Shown here: positions 1 through 8,590 of the stretch, in pieces
Layout of the letters: each line of letters opens with the position of its first letter
Numbering within the stretch: the first letter of the stretch is position 1
Source of the DNA: Acerihabitans sp015654925
GTDB lineage: Bacteria; Pseudomonadota; Gammaproteobacteria; Enterobacterales; Enterobacteriaceae
Assembly: GCF_047324175.1 (NCBI RefSeq)
Contig: NZ_CP178732.1
Span: 682,001-746,000, forward strand
DNA length: 64,000 nucleotides
Reading direction: 5' to 3'
The notes under the pieces: generated by a model
Told to the model about the DNA's origin: nothing
Seen by the model: only the letters and a program-made list of their open reading frames with translations
Database searches by the model: none
Position numbers and translations under genes: made by a program

Positions 1-1185
1 CTGCTGATCGTGACCGCCGGCTTATGCTGCTGGCTGCCCCTGAAATTGATGGGGCAGGTACAGGACCGACACGATCGGCAAGACAATCGCACCATGGCCA
101 GCTACGGCGGGGTGGTCGCCGGCTCCTACTCGCCGTCCAACTGGCTGTCGGCCCTGGGCATGCTGATCTACAGCTCTTACAGCCAGGCGGAGGACAGCCG
201 CACCCTGTTCGATCCTGCTGAGCACTTTACCTATATCGCGCCGAAGGATGCCGACGACTTATACGTGGTGTTTATCATCGGCGAGAGCGCGCGCCGCGAT
301 CATATGGGGGCCTACGGCTACCGGCGCGATAATACGCCGAACCTGGACCGCGAGCGCAACCTGGCCCTGCTGCAGGGCTACTCCTGCGATACGTCCACCA
401 AGCTATCCCTGCGCTGTATGTTTGTCCGGGAAGGGGGCGCATCCGAAGCGCCGCAGCGCACCTTGAAAGAGATGAATGTGTTTTCGGTGCTAAAAAAACA
501 AGGGTTCAGCTCGGAGCTGTTTTCCATGCAAAGCGAGGCCTGGTTTTATAATAAAGTGATGGCCGATGATTATGCCCTGCGCGAAACCATCCAGGCGGAA
601 AAGCGCAACGCGGGCAAACCGGTGGACGATATGGCGCTGGTCGGCGAGCTGCAGGATTCCCTGGCGCGGCATCCCGACGGCAGGCATTTAATCGTGCTGC
701 ATACCAAGGGGTCCCACTATATGTATACGGAACGCTATCCGCGCCGGTTTGCCCGCTATCAGCCGGAGTGCCAGGGCATTGACGATGCGTGCTCGACCGA
801 GGAGCTGGTTAATTCCTATGATAACAGCCTGCTATATACCGATTATTTCCTTGAGCAGGTGTTTAACCAGCTGCGCGATCGCAAGGCCATTGTGTTTTAT
901 GCCTCGGACCATGGCGAATCGATCTCGAAAAATATGCATTTTCACGGCACGCCCCGCGACCACGCGCCTATCGCGCAGCGTACTATACCGATAATGGTCT
1001 GGGCGTCGGACGGCTTTCTCAAGCAGAGCGATCACCAGGCGGCGTTTCAACGGCTGCGCGCCCTGGCGGCGGCCAAAACGCCGGTGTTCCATGAAAAACT
1101 GTTCGACTCCGTTTTGGGGTGTATCGGCTTTACCTCCCCCGACGGCGGCATCGTTAAACAGCATAACTGGTGCCAGGCGCAGTAG
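1..1185 (+). CDS. eptB: Phosphoethanolamine transferase EptB, 5'-truncated by window edge
   Basis: C-terminal 394 residues of an inner-membrane phosphoethanolamine transferase that decorates the LPS inner core (Kdo) in the EptB family. The frame is open from base 1, so the N-terminal membrane domain lies outside the window; a GTG at base 10 is not the real start. Visible sulfatase-fold motifs are the metal-binding FIIGESARRDH, the segment CDTSTKLSLRCMF that holds the nucleophilic Thr, HTKGSHYMY, and the metal-binding SDHGES. Similarity to E. coli EptB is dense right through the ending SPDGG...NWC. EptA paralogues are less similar over the CDTSTKLSLRC stretch. The gene is followed closely by the convergent sitD. 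Regulation is not visible. Confidence 0.9.
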   Translation: MLIVTAGLCCWLPLKLMGQVQDRHDRQDNRTMASYGGVVAGSYSPSNWLSALGMLIYSSYSQAEDSRTLFDPAEHFTYIAPKDADDLYVVFIIGESARRDHMGAYGYRRDNTPNLDRERNLALLQGYSCDTSTKLSLRCMFVREGGASEAPQRTLKEMNVFSVLKKQGFSSELFSMQSEAWFYNKVMADDYALRETIQAEKRNAGKPVDDMALVGELQDSLARHPDGRHLIVLHTKGSHYMYTERYPRRFARYQPECQGIDDACSTEELVNSYDNSLLYTDYFLEQVFNQLRDRKAIVFYASDHGESISKNMHFHGTPRDHAPIAQRTIPIMVWASDGFLKQSDHQAAFQRLRALAAAKTPVFHEKLFDSVLGCIGFTSPDGGIVKQHNWCQAQ

Positions 1186-1212
1186 CGGACAAGCGCCGCT
1201 GCCGCGGCCCGG

Positions 1213-2064
1213 TTACGGCAGGCTGACCGCGCGCTGGCGTGCGGCGTGCGCGGCCAGCCGGTAGATCTGCGCCATGACGAACAGGCAGGCCTGGACGATG
1301 ACGATACAGGGGCCGGTGGCGCCGTCGATATAAAAACCGATCAGCGTGCCGGTAATGCAAGAGGACACCGATACCAGCACCGCCGCCAGCAGCATGGCAT
1401 CAAAGCGGCGGCAGAGCTGGGCGGCGGTGATGCCGGGGGCAATCAGCATGGCGATCACCAGTATGACGCCCACCGCCTGCAGAGCGGCTACAATCGCCAG
1501 CGCCAGCAGGGATAACAGGCCGTAATGCAGCAGGTTCACCGACAGTCCCAAAACCCGGGCCTGGGCCGGATCAAAACAGTAAAGCATCAGATCCCGGCGT
1601 TTTACCAGCACGATCAATGATACCGCGCCGGCGATGGCCAATACCTGCCACAGCTCGGCCGGGGTAATGCCCAGCATATTGCCGAACAGGATATGGCTGA
1701 GGTGCTGATCGGTATCGATGCGCGAAAACAGCACCAGCCCAAGGGCAAACATACCCGAGAACACGATGCCCATCACCGTATCCTCCTTGACCCGGCAGCG
1801 ATCTTTAATATAGCCGGTGGCCAGGGCGCAAAAAATCCCCGACCCAAAAGCGCCGATAATAATCGGCAAACCGGCGATATACGCCAGGATTACCCCGGGC
1901 AACACCGCGTGGGAAATCGCATCGCCCATCAGCGACCAGCCTTTGAGCACCAGGAAGCATGACAAAATGGCGCACACCGCGCCGGTGGCGATGGCCGCTA
2001 TCAGCCCCCGTTGCATAAACGGAAAACCCAGCGGCGCCGTCAGAATATCCACCCATTCCATCAT
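1213..2064 (-). CDS. sitD: Mn/Fe ABC importer permease SitD
   Basis: 283-aa permease of the ABC-3 (metal) family and last gene of the sitABCD operon. It holds about eight hydrophobic segments, the conserved start region FPFMQRGLIAAIATGAVCAILSC cut here to its sense, and the LMGDAISHAVLPGV loop typical of metal permeases, which contacts the ATPase. It is paralogous to the upstream SitC over its whole length; together they should form the heterodimeric channel that moves Mn(II) or Fe(II) from periplasmic SitA into the cytoplasm. Its ATG overlaps the sitC stop by 4 bases, implying translational coupling. The length matches the family. Confidence is high from operon order and sequence. Confidence 0.93.
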   Translation of the reverse strand: MMEWVDILTAPLGFPFMQRGLIAAIATGAVCAILSCFLVLKGWSLMGDAISHAVLPGVILAYIAGLPIIIGAFGSGIFCALATGYIKDRCRVKEDTVMGIVFSGMFALGLVLFSRIDTDQHLSHILFGNMLGITPAELWQVLAIAGAVSLIVLVKRRDLMLYCFDPAQARVLGLSVNLLHYGLLSLLALAIVAALQAVGVILVIAMLIAPGITAAQLCRRFDAMLLAAVLVSVSSCITGTLIGFYIDGATGPCIVIVQACLFVMAQIYRLAAHAARQRAVSLP

Positions 2065-2918
2065 AAAGCCCCCCGCGGCGTTTTACGGCGCAGCCTGGCG
2101 GCCAGCAGCCCGTGCTTGGGCGCAAACACCAACGCCAGCAAAAATACCAGGGTTTGCAGGCTGACAATGACCCCGCCGGTGGCGCCGTTGAGGAAATAGC
2201 TTAGCCACGCGCCGCAGGCGCTGGTCAGGGTGCCGGTGGCTACCGCAATCATAATCAGGCGCGGGAAGCGGTCGGTGAGCAGGTACGCCGTGGCGCCGGG
2301 GGTGATCACCATGGCGATCACCAGGATCGCCCCGACGGTTTGCAGCGCGGCCACGGTACAGGCGCTAAGCAGGGTGAAAAAGATAATCTTCAGCCGCAGC
2401 GGCGACAGGCCGATGGAAACGGCGTGGCCTTCATCAAAAAATACCGCCAGCAGATCTTTCCAGATAACGCACAGCACGATAAACGAGGCGCCGCTGATAA
2501 TTTGCACCTGGAGCACATCCTCGTCGGCGATGCCCAGGATATTGCCGAAAATAATCGATTGCACGTTTACCGAGGTAGGGTTAAGCGAGACGATCAATAA
2601 GCCGACGGCAAAAAAGGTAGTAAACACAAAACCGATAATGGCGTCTTCGCGCAGGCGGGTGTAATGGCGTACCAGCGTCATGACCAGCGCCGCCAGCATG
2701 CCGGTGATAAATGCGCCGGCGGCGATGGGCAATCCCAGGGCGTAGGCTCCCGCCACGCCGGGCACCACCGAGTGGGACAACGCATCGCCCATCAGCGACC
2801 AGCCTTTGAGCATCAGGTACGCCGAGAGAAACGCGCATACCCCGCCGACAATCGCGCTGACCCAAATGGCCTTGGACATATACTCATAGTGAAACGGTTC
2901 TAATAACAGCGCCATCAT
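2061..2918 (-). CDS. sitC: Mn/Fe ABC importer permease SitC
   Basis: 285-aa ABC-3 family permease, third gene of the sit operon. It begins with a short leader (MALLLEPFHYEYM) before the first membrane segment, then has the GWSLMGDALSHSVVPGV loop shared with SitD and further hydrophobic helices. Known SitABCD systems import Mn(II) with high affinity and Fe(II) less well. The ATG overlaps the stop of sitB by 4 bases and the stop overlaps the start of sitD by 4, so the four genes are probably one tightly coupled mRNA controlled from the sitA promoter. Confidence 0.93.
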   Translation of the reverse strand: MMALLLEPFHYEYMSKAIWVSAIVGGVCAFLSAYLMLKGWSLMGDALSHSVVPGVAGAYALGLPIAAGAFITGMLAALVMTLVRHYTRLREDAIIGFVFTTFFAVGLLIVSLNPTSVNVQSIIFGNILGIADEDVLQVQIISGASFIVLCVIWKDLLAVFFDEGHAVSIGLSPLRLKIIFFTLLSACTVAALQTVGAILVIAMVITPGATAYLLTDRFPRLIMIAVATGTLTSACGAWLSYFLNGATGGVIVSLQTLVFLLALVFAPKHGLLAARLRRKTPRGAL

Positions 2919-3787
2919 GATGATGCCTGCTTACCGGCGGTTGGCTGGCCCGTCGGGGCCGCCCCGGCCAGGGGGCCGGCGGCGATGGGGGTGACTTGGC
3001 AGGGCGCAACCGCTTGCGCCGGTAATGGAATGGCGGCCAGGTTAATATGGCGCAGCCGGCCGCCAAACGCGCGCTCCAGGTTTTGCTGGGTAAAGGTGGC
3101 GCCGATGGGACCCGCGGCCAGCACGGTGCGGTTAATCAATACCACCCGATCGCAGAATTCGGGAATGCTGGCCAGGTTATGGGTCGAAACCAGGATCAGA
3201 TGGCCCTCCGCGCGCAGGGACTTCAACAGGTCGATGATGGCGTTTTCCGTTTGCACATCGATGCCGGTAAACGGTTCGTCGAGCAGCATAATGCCGCCCT
3301 GCTGGGCCAGCGCGCGCGCCAGAAATACCCGCTTGCGCTGTCCGCCGGACAGCTCGCCGATCTGGCGCCGGGCCAGGCCGTCCATGCCGACGCGGGCCAG
3401 CGCCCGCTGAACCTGGGCTTTATCTTCGGCGGAGGGAATACGTAAAAAAGACATTTTGCCATAGCGTCCCATCATGACCACGTCGGCGACCAGCACCGGA
3501 AAATTCCAGTCCACTTCTTCGGTCTGCGGCACATAGGCAATCAGGTTTTTGCGCAGGGCCTTGGCCACCGGCAGGCCGTCAAGCGTAACCGTACCCCCGG
3601 AGGGCCGCACCATGCCCATGATGCTTTTGAACAGGGTGGATTTGCCGCTGCCGTTGATGCCGACCAGCGCGCAAATGGTGCCGCCGGTGAGCCGGAAGCT
3701 GGCGTTATGGATGGCGGTATGGCCATTGTTATAGGTGACGGTGATATCGTTCACCCGTAGATCGGGCTGGTAGTCGCTGGCATTCAT
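2915..3787 (-). CDS. sitB: Mn/Fe ABC importer ATPase SitB
   Basis: 290-aa ATP-binding subunit. Walker A is GINGSGKST at about residues 43-51, the signature is LSGGQRKRV, Walker B is IMLLDEPF followed by TGID, and the switch His is in VSTHNL. It drives SitCD-mediated Mn/Fe uptake at the cytoplasmic face. The C-terminal tail after the catalytic domain is rich in Ala, Pro and Gly and longer than the core fold needs; it may be poorly conserved. The gene overlaps sitA and sitC by 4 bases each. Family assignment is certain; the Mn/Fe role rests on operon context and similarity to SitB/YfeB. Confidence 0.93.
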   Translation of the reverse strand: MNASDYQPDLRVNDITVTYNNGHTAIHNASFRLTGGTICALVGINGSGKSTLFKSIMGMVRPSGGTVTLDGLPVAKALRKNLIAYVPQTEEVDWNFPVLVADVVMMGRYGKMSFLRIPSAEDKAQVQRALARVGMDGLARRQIGELSGGQRKRVFLARALAQQGGIMLLDEPFTGIDVQTENAIIDLLKSLRAEGHLILVSTHNLASIPEFCDRVVLINRTVLAAGPIGATFTQQNLERAFGGRLRHINLAAIPLPAQAVAPCQVTPIAAGPLAGAAPTGQPTAGKQASS

Positions 3788-4680
3788 TGGCCGAATCCTC
3801 TGGCAATGGTATCGACGGTAACGTTAAGTAGACTAAGATAATCCGGCACCGGTCCGCCTTTGGCCGACAGGGAATCCACATACAGCACGCCGCCGTAGCG
3901 CGCGCCGGTTTCCTGGCTGACCTGGCGAGCGGATTTATCGGAAATCGTGCTTTCGCTGAACACTACCGGAATATGGCGCTCGCGTACCGTATCTATTACC
4001 CGCCGCACCTGCTGGGGGGTGCCTTGCTCCTCGGCGTTGATCGGCCATAAATAGGCTTCTTGCATCCCATAGTCCCGGGCCAGATAGCTAAAGGCGCCTT
4101 CGCTGGTGACCAGCCAGCGCTGGGCGGCGGGAATATTGGCCAGCCGGGCGCGCAGCGGGGCATCCACGGCGGAAATTTTGGCCGCGTACGCGCGGGCGTT
4201 GCGATCGTAGGTCTCGGCGTTGGCCGGGTCGTACTTCACCAGGGCCTGGCGGATATTTTCAACGTAGACCAGCGCATTGGCGGCCGACATCCAGGCATGG
4301 GGATTGGGGTTGCCGTTATACGGCCCTTCGCGGATGGGCAGCGGGTCGATGCCTTCGCTCACCACCGCCGACGGCACATCGTGGATATTGTCGAAAAAGC
4401 GCGTAAACCAGCGCTCCAGGTTCAAACCGTTCCACAGGATCAGATCCGCCGACTGGGTCTTGACGATATCCCGCGGCGTGGGTTGGTAATCATGGATCTC
4501 CGCCCCGGGTTTAGTGATCGACTCAACGATCGCCGCGTCGCCGGCCACATTTTGCGTGATGTCCTGAATCACGGTAAAGGTGGTGATGACCGTGAATTTT
4601 TTTTGTGCCAGGGCGCCAGCGCTGGCGAGCAGCAGCGCCATGCCAAGCAGGATCAGCCGTATCGGCGCGGTTCTAAACAT
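3784..4680 (-). CDS. sitA: Periplasmic Mn/Fe-binding protein SitA
   Basis: 298-aa cluster A-I (ZnuA/PsaA-type) metal-binding protein with a Sec signal peptide ending around ASAGALA. The likely metal ligands are visible: His in EIHDYQPT, His in NPHAWMS, Glu in NAEEQGT and Asp in LYVDSLS, the His-His-Glu-Asp set typical of Mn/Fe-binding members rather than the His-rich loop of ZnuA. It captures the metal in the periplasm and hands it to SitCD. First gene of sitABCD, divergent from mntR, preceded by the Shine-Dalgarno CAGGAG. Its promoter is overlaid by two MntR-type boxes, so repression by Mn-bound MntR is expected. Confidence 0.95.
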   Translation of the reverse strand: MFRTAPIRLILLGMALLLASAGALAQKKFTVITTFTVIQDITQNVAGDAAIVESITKPGAEIHDYQPTPRDIVKTQSADLILWNGLNLERWFTRFFDNIHDVPSAVVSEGIDPLPIREGPYNGNPNPHAWMSAANALVYVENIRQALVKYDPANAETYDRNARAYAAKISAVDAPLRARLANIPAAQRWLVTSEGAFSYLARDYGMQEAYLWPINAEEQGTPQQVRRVIDTVRERHIPVVFSESTISDKSARQVSQETGARYGGVLYVDSLSAKGGPVPDYLSLLNVTVDTIARGFGQ

Positions 4681-4728
4681 AGTGCAACTCCTGGGGGCAG
4701 CGGTTCATCGTTGTTGATTTAATATTCA

Positions 4729-4764
4729 TTTATAGCATGAGCTATATTGTATAGCAAAGGCAAT
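4729..4764 (-). promoter_or_regulatory. sitA promoter with two overlapping MntR boxes
   Basis: Reading the minus strand, a -35 TTGCTA (4757-4752) and -10 TATAAA (4734-4729) are separated by exactly 17 bases and lie about 50 bases upstream of sitA. The plus-strand sequence TATAGCATGAGCTATA (4731-4746) and ATAGCAAAGGCAAT (4751-4764) fit the E. coli MntR core ATAGC-N4-GCTAT, with no mismatch and one mismatch respectively. One box covers the -10 and the other the -35, an arrangement suited to repression by MntR. Functional binding is inferred. Confidence 0.75.
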
Positions 4765-4787
4765 CTTAGGCGCTCCCAGCGCCGCCC

Positions 4788-4865
4788 GGGATCGTTCACG
4801 GGTCGTTCACGGATAGTGCAGGAATAGTTTCAGGAATAGATCAGGGATAGTTCAGGGATAGTTCA
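4788..4865. repeat. Seven degenerate 11-bp tandem repeats upstream of mntR
   Basis: Seven consecutive 11-12 bp units, from CGGGATCGTTCA at the sitA side to two identical GGGATAGTTCA units at 4844-4854 and 4855-4865. The period is one helical turn. The array lies between the sitA promoter and the putative mntR promoter region. No known protein site is recognised in the unit. Confidence 0.7.
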
Positions 4866-4962
4866 GGGCAATTTGTTGACCAACGCCCTTGGTAACAATG
4901 CTATTCTTTATACCGCCATCATAGGGTGATGGATTTTTAGCCGTAAATAACGAGGAAAGATT

Positions 4963-5433
4963 ATGACCCACCCTGAAAAAACGGCTTTGCCGATCCGTAC
5001 CACCCAATTGGTGGACGTAGAGGAACACGCCCAGGGTTTCCTTCAGGTCAGGGCGGCCCATCGCTCGGAATTAATGGATGATTATGTCGAGCTGATCGCC
5101 GACTTGATTAACGATTACGGGGAAGTCCGCCAGGTGGAACTGGCCGCCCGCCTGGGGGTATCCCAGCCCACGGTGGCAAAAATGCTCAAACGGCTGGCCG
5201 CCGCGGGACTGATTCGCCAACTTCCTTACCGCGGGGTATTCCTGACCGCCGAAGGCGAGGCGCTGGCGGTCCGCAGCCGGGAAAGGCATCAGATCGTCGA
5301 GTCATTCCTGCTGGCGCTGGGCGTCAGCCCCGAGACGGCGCGCCGGGATGCCGAAGGACTGGAACATCACGTCAGCGAAGAAACGCTGGCCATTTTCCGC
5401 TGCTTTACCGAACAGGCCGATTCGCGGGCCTAA
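4963..5433 (+). CDS. mntR: Mn-responsive transcriptional repressor MntR
   Basis: 156-aa DtxR/MntR-family regulator. An N-terminal extension is followed by a winged helix (helix-turn-helix in AARLGVSQPTVAKMLKRL) and a metal-binding dimerisation domain containing the RERHQIVESFLLALGVSP and EGLEHHVSEET segments, which carry the Glu and His ligands. It is nearly colinear with E. coli MntR (155 aa). With Mn(II) bound it represses Mn uptake genes; the divergent sitABCD operon with two MntR boxes is the obvious target. The start has a good Shine-Dalgarno (GAGGAAAGATT). Confidence 0.95.
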   Translation: MTHPEKTALPIRTTQLVDVEEHAQGFLQVRAAHRSELMDDYVELIADLINDYGEVRQVELAARLGVSQPTVAKMLKRLAAAGLIRQLPYRGVFLTAEGEALAVRSRERHQIVESFLLALGVSPETARRDAEGLEHHVSEETLAIFRCFTEQADSRA

Positions 5434-5554
5434 GCAGGATGTTCTTGACCCTCCGGGGCCGGAAACAACGGAATACTGATAAAGATCCCTACTTATTTTG
5501 TGGGGTGCGGGTATAATCGCCGCCCGGCGAAATAACCTGTCAAAGAGTGTATGT

Positions 5555-7720
5555 ATGGGCTCCACCAGTTTGATCCAACCCGAACGCGGACTATTCTCCT
5601 ACCCACCCTACTGGGCGGAATGCTACGGCACCGCGCCGTTTTTGCCGATGTCGCGCGCCGAAATGGATCAATTGGAATGGGATAGCTGCGATATCATTAT
5701 CGTTTGCGGCGACGCCTATGTGGATCATCCCAGCTTCGGCATGGCGATTGTCGGGCGCATGCTGGAATCCCAGGGGTTCCGCGTGGGTATCATCGCCCAG
5801 CCGGACTGGACCAGCAAAGACGACTTTATGCGCCTGGGCAAACCGAACCTGTTTTTCGGCGTCACCGCCGGCAATATGGATTCGATGATCAACCGCTACA
5901 CCGCCGATCGCAAGCTGCGCCACGACGACGCCTATACCCCGGGCAATGTCGCCGGCAAGCGTCCGGATCGCGCCACCCTGGCGTATACCCAGCGCTGTAA
6001 AGAAGCCTATAAAGAGGTGCCGGTGATCCTCGGCGGCATCGAGGCCAGCCTGCGGCGTATCGCCCACTACGATTATTGGTCCGACACCGTGCGCCGTTCG
6101 GTGCTGGTGGATGCCAAAGCCGATATGCTGATTTACGGCAACGGCGAGCGGCCGCTGGTGGAGCTGGCCCACCGGCTGGCGGCCGGCGAGGCGATTACCG
6201 CTATCCATGATGTGCGCAACACCGCGGTGATGCGTAAAGAGCCGCTGCCGGGATGGAGCGGGGTGGACTCCACCCGCCTGGACAGCCCGGGCCGTATCGA
6301 GCCGATACTTAATCCCTACGGCGACGATTTGCCCTGTGCCGACGGCAAGATGCCCGAGTCGGAGGCCAAACCCGTAACCCTGCGCGCGGCCAAACCCAAA
6401 CCCTGGGAAAAGACCTATGTCTTGCTGCCTTCCTATGAAAAAGTAAAGGGCGACAAGGTGATGTACGCGCACGCCTCGCGCATTTTGCATCATGAAACCA
6501 ACCCCGGCTGCGCGCGGGCGCTGATGCAAAAGCACGGGGATCGTTTTGTCTGGATCAACCCGCCCGCCATTCCGCTCACCACGCCCGAGATGGATCGCGT
6601 GTTCGCCCTGCCGTTCCAGCGCGTGCCGCACCCGTCGTACGGCAAAGCGGCCATTCCGGCCTACGAGATGATCCACTCATCGGTGAATATCATGCGCGGC
6701 TGCTTCGGCGGCTGTTCGTTCTGTTCGATTACCGAACATGAGGGGCGGATTATCCAAAGCCGTTCGCAGGACTCGATTGTGCGGGAAATCGAAGAGATCC
6801 GCGATAAAGTCCCGGCGTTTACCGGCGTGATTTCCGATCTGGGCGGGCCGACCGCCAATATGTATATGCTGCGCTGCAAGTCGCCGCGCGCCGAGCAGAC
6901 CTGCCGCCGATCCTCATGCGTCTATCCGGAAATCTGTACGCATATGGATACCGATCATGAACCGACCATCGCCCTCTATCGGCGCGCGCGCGCGATCAAA
7001 GGGATCAAGAAAGTGCTGATCGCCTCCGGGGTGCGTTACGATCTGGCGGTGGAGGACCCGCGCTATATCAAGGAGCTGGCGCTGCATCATGTGGGGGGAT
7101 ATTTGAAAATCGCCCCTGAGCACACCGAGGCGGGGCCGCTGGCCAAAATGATGAAACCGGGCATGGGCAGCTATTACCGCTTTAAAGAGCTGTTCGACCG
7201 GTACTCCGCCGAGGCGGGTAAAAAGCAATATTTGATTCCCTATTTTATTTCGGCCCATCCGGGTACGCGGGATATGGACATGGTCAATCTGGCGCTGTGG
7301 CTCAAGAAAAACCGCTTTCGCCTCGATCAGGTGCAAAACTTTTATCCGTCGCCGCTGGCCAACGCCACCACCATGTATTACACCGGCAAGAACCCGCTGG
7401 CGAAGGTGGATTATAAAAGCGAAGAGGTGGTGGTGCCCCGCGGCGATCGCCAGCGGCGGCTGCATAAAGCGCTATTGCGCTATCACGATCCGGCCAATGC
7501 GGCGTCGATCCGCGCCGCGCTGGAGGAGATGGGACTGAAACATTTGATTGGCGGCGGCAGCGAGTGCCTGGTGCCGGCGCCGGGGATTGACGAGCAGCGC
7601 GCCGCGCGCCAGAACCCGCGCCATAGCCGTCCGGCGCTGACCCGGCACACCGATATCACCCGCCAGCGGACGCCGGCGAAAAAAACGCCGGTCAAACCGG
7701 CCCGCGGCCGTAAGCCGTAA
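5555..7720 (+). CDS. ygiQ: YgiQ family radical SAM protein
   Basis: 721-aa protein of the UPF0313 family, colinear with E. coli YgiQ. The radical SAM cluster motif CFGGCSFC supplies Cys383, Cys387 and Cys390 for the [4Fe-4S] centre; an N-terminal region (about 1-300) precedes the core and a basic, Pro-rich tail ends the protein. The biochemical reaction is unknown. The ATG at 5555 was chosen over upstream frames because MGSTSLIQPERGLFS aligns with the E. coli N-terminus; a TATAAT at 5512-5517 could be its -10. It follows mntR by 121 bases and is probably transcribed separately. The tail after residue 680 is variable in the family. Confidence 0.93.
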   Translation: MGSTSLIQPERGLFSYPPYWAECYGTAPFLPMSRAEMDQLEWDSCDIIIVCGDAYVDHPSFGMAIVGRMLESQGFRVGIIAQPDWTSKDDFMRLGKPNLFFGVTAGNMDSMINRYTADRKLRHDDAYTPGNVAGKRPDRATLAYTQRCKEAYKEVPVILGGIEASLRRIAHYDYWSDTVRRSVLVDAKADMLIYGNGERPLVELAHRLAAGEAITAIHDVRNTAVMRKEPLPGWSGVDSTRLDSPGRIEPILNPYGDDLPCADGKMPESEAKPVTLRAAKPKPWEKTYVLLPSYEKVKGDKVMYAHASRILHHETNPGCARALMQKHGDRFVWINPPAIPLTTPEMDRVFALPFQRVPHPSYGKAAIPAYEMIHSSVNIMRGCFGGCSFCSITEHEGRIIQSRSQDSIVREIEEIRDKVPAFTGVISDLGGPTANMYMLRCKSPRAEQTCRRSSCVYPEICTHMDTDHEPTIALYRRARAIKGIKKVLIASGVRYDLAVEDPRYIKELALHHVGGYLKIAPEHTEAGPLAKMMKPGMGSYYRFKELFDRYSAEAGKKQYLIPYFISAHPGTRDMDMVNLALWLKKNRFRLDQVQNFYPSPLANATTMYYTGKNPLAKVDYKSEEVVVPRGDRQRRLHKALLRYHDPANAASIRAALEEMGLKHLIGGGSECLVPAPGIDEQRAARQNPRHSRPALTRHTDITRQRTPAKKTPVKPARGRKP

Positions 7721-7729
7721 GCCCGGGGC

Positions 7730-8338
7730 TTACTTCAGCCAGCCGTTTTGCTGGGCATGGTCGAGGTGGCGCTTAAGGTGCTGCCACAGCGCCGGATAGA
7801 CATCGGCGATAAACGCATTGCGCGTTAATACCTGCTCCAGCCGGATGCCGTTTTCCACCCAGCTTTGCCCGCGGTTATGCAGATTCATCAGGATCGGCAT
7901 CAGGCGATCGAGCACCAGGGCAAAACGCGCGCTGGGGGTTTCGCCCGCTTCATACTCCAGCCACAGCTGGTGGAACTGCTCCCGCTGCGGTTCCGGCAGC
8001 AGGCCGAACAGCCGTTTGGCGGCCGCTTCTTCCTGGGCCTGCACCGCCACCCGCGCCGCCAGATCGTAGACCAGCACGTCGCCGGCGTCGATTTCGACAA
8101 TATCATGCACCAGCGCCATCCGGATCACCCGGTTGATATCCACTTCCGGCCCGGCGTAGGGGGCCAATGCCATAACGCCCACGGCGAAATGCCAGCTATG
8201 CTCGGCGGTATTTTCCTGGCGCTGCGTGCCCAGCACCTTGGTGCGGCGCTGTATGCTTTTGAGCTTATCGATTTCCATCAGGAAAGCGACCACCTCGGTC
8301 AGTTCACCAAAGGCCAATTCAGGTAATACCTCAGACAT
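7730..8338 (-). CDS. HD domain-containing hydrolase (HD_3 family)
   Basis: 202-aa cytoplasmic protein with the metal-dependent HD phosphohydrolase motifs: His in NTAEHSWH, the HD pair in ALVHDIVEIDAGD and a distal Asp in VLDRLMPIL. Homologues (COG1896) act on nucleotides or other phosphate esters, but the substrate here cannot be read from sequence. It resembles E. coli YfbR only in the HD core. ATG 8338 is preferred because TTGGGGT lies just upstream; an in-frame ATG 45 bases upstream would add 15 non-conserved residues. The gene is convergent with ygiQ, 9 bases apart. Confidence 0.8.
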   Translation of the reverse strand: MSEVLPELAFGELTEVVAFLMEIDKLKSIQRRTKVLGTQRQENTAEHSWHFAVGVMALAPYAGPEVDINRVIRMALVHDIVEIDAGDVLVYDLAARVAVQAQEEAAAKRLFGLLPEPQREQFHQLWLEYEAGETPSARFALVLDRLMPILMNLHNRGQSWVENGIRLEQVLTRNAFIADVYPALWQHLKRHLDHAQQNGWLK

Positions 8339-8590
8339 ACATACCCCAATAACACTATCGTAAAGCGCAACATTGTAGGGCAAAAGCGCGGCAAACTCGA
8401 ATGATGTGATCCAGGGCTGATTTTGCCCGCCCGGCGGGGGGATGATAGGGTAGGGGAATCCGGGCGGGAGGAAGGTAGCGATGCGGCGGAGCGAATTATT
8501 TCAGCTTACACGTGTACACTGGAATGCTTCTCAGTTAAGCTATGTGCCGTTGGTAAAATCATCGCCAAATTACGTTCGAGGATGTTTAGT

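Noticed and set aside
8495..8530. Palindrome TTACACGTGTAC upstream of trhA as a regulator site
   Set aside because: Only about five bases per arm; no matching known operator, too short to claim.
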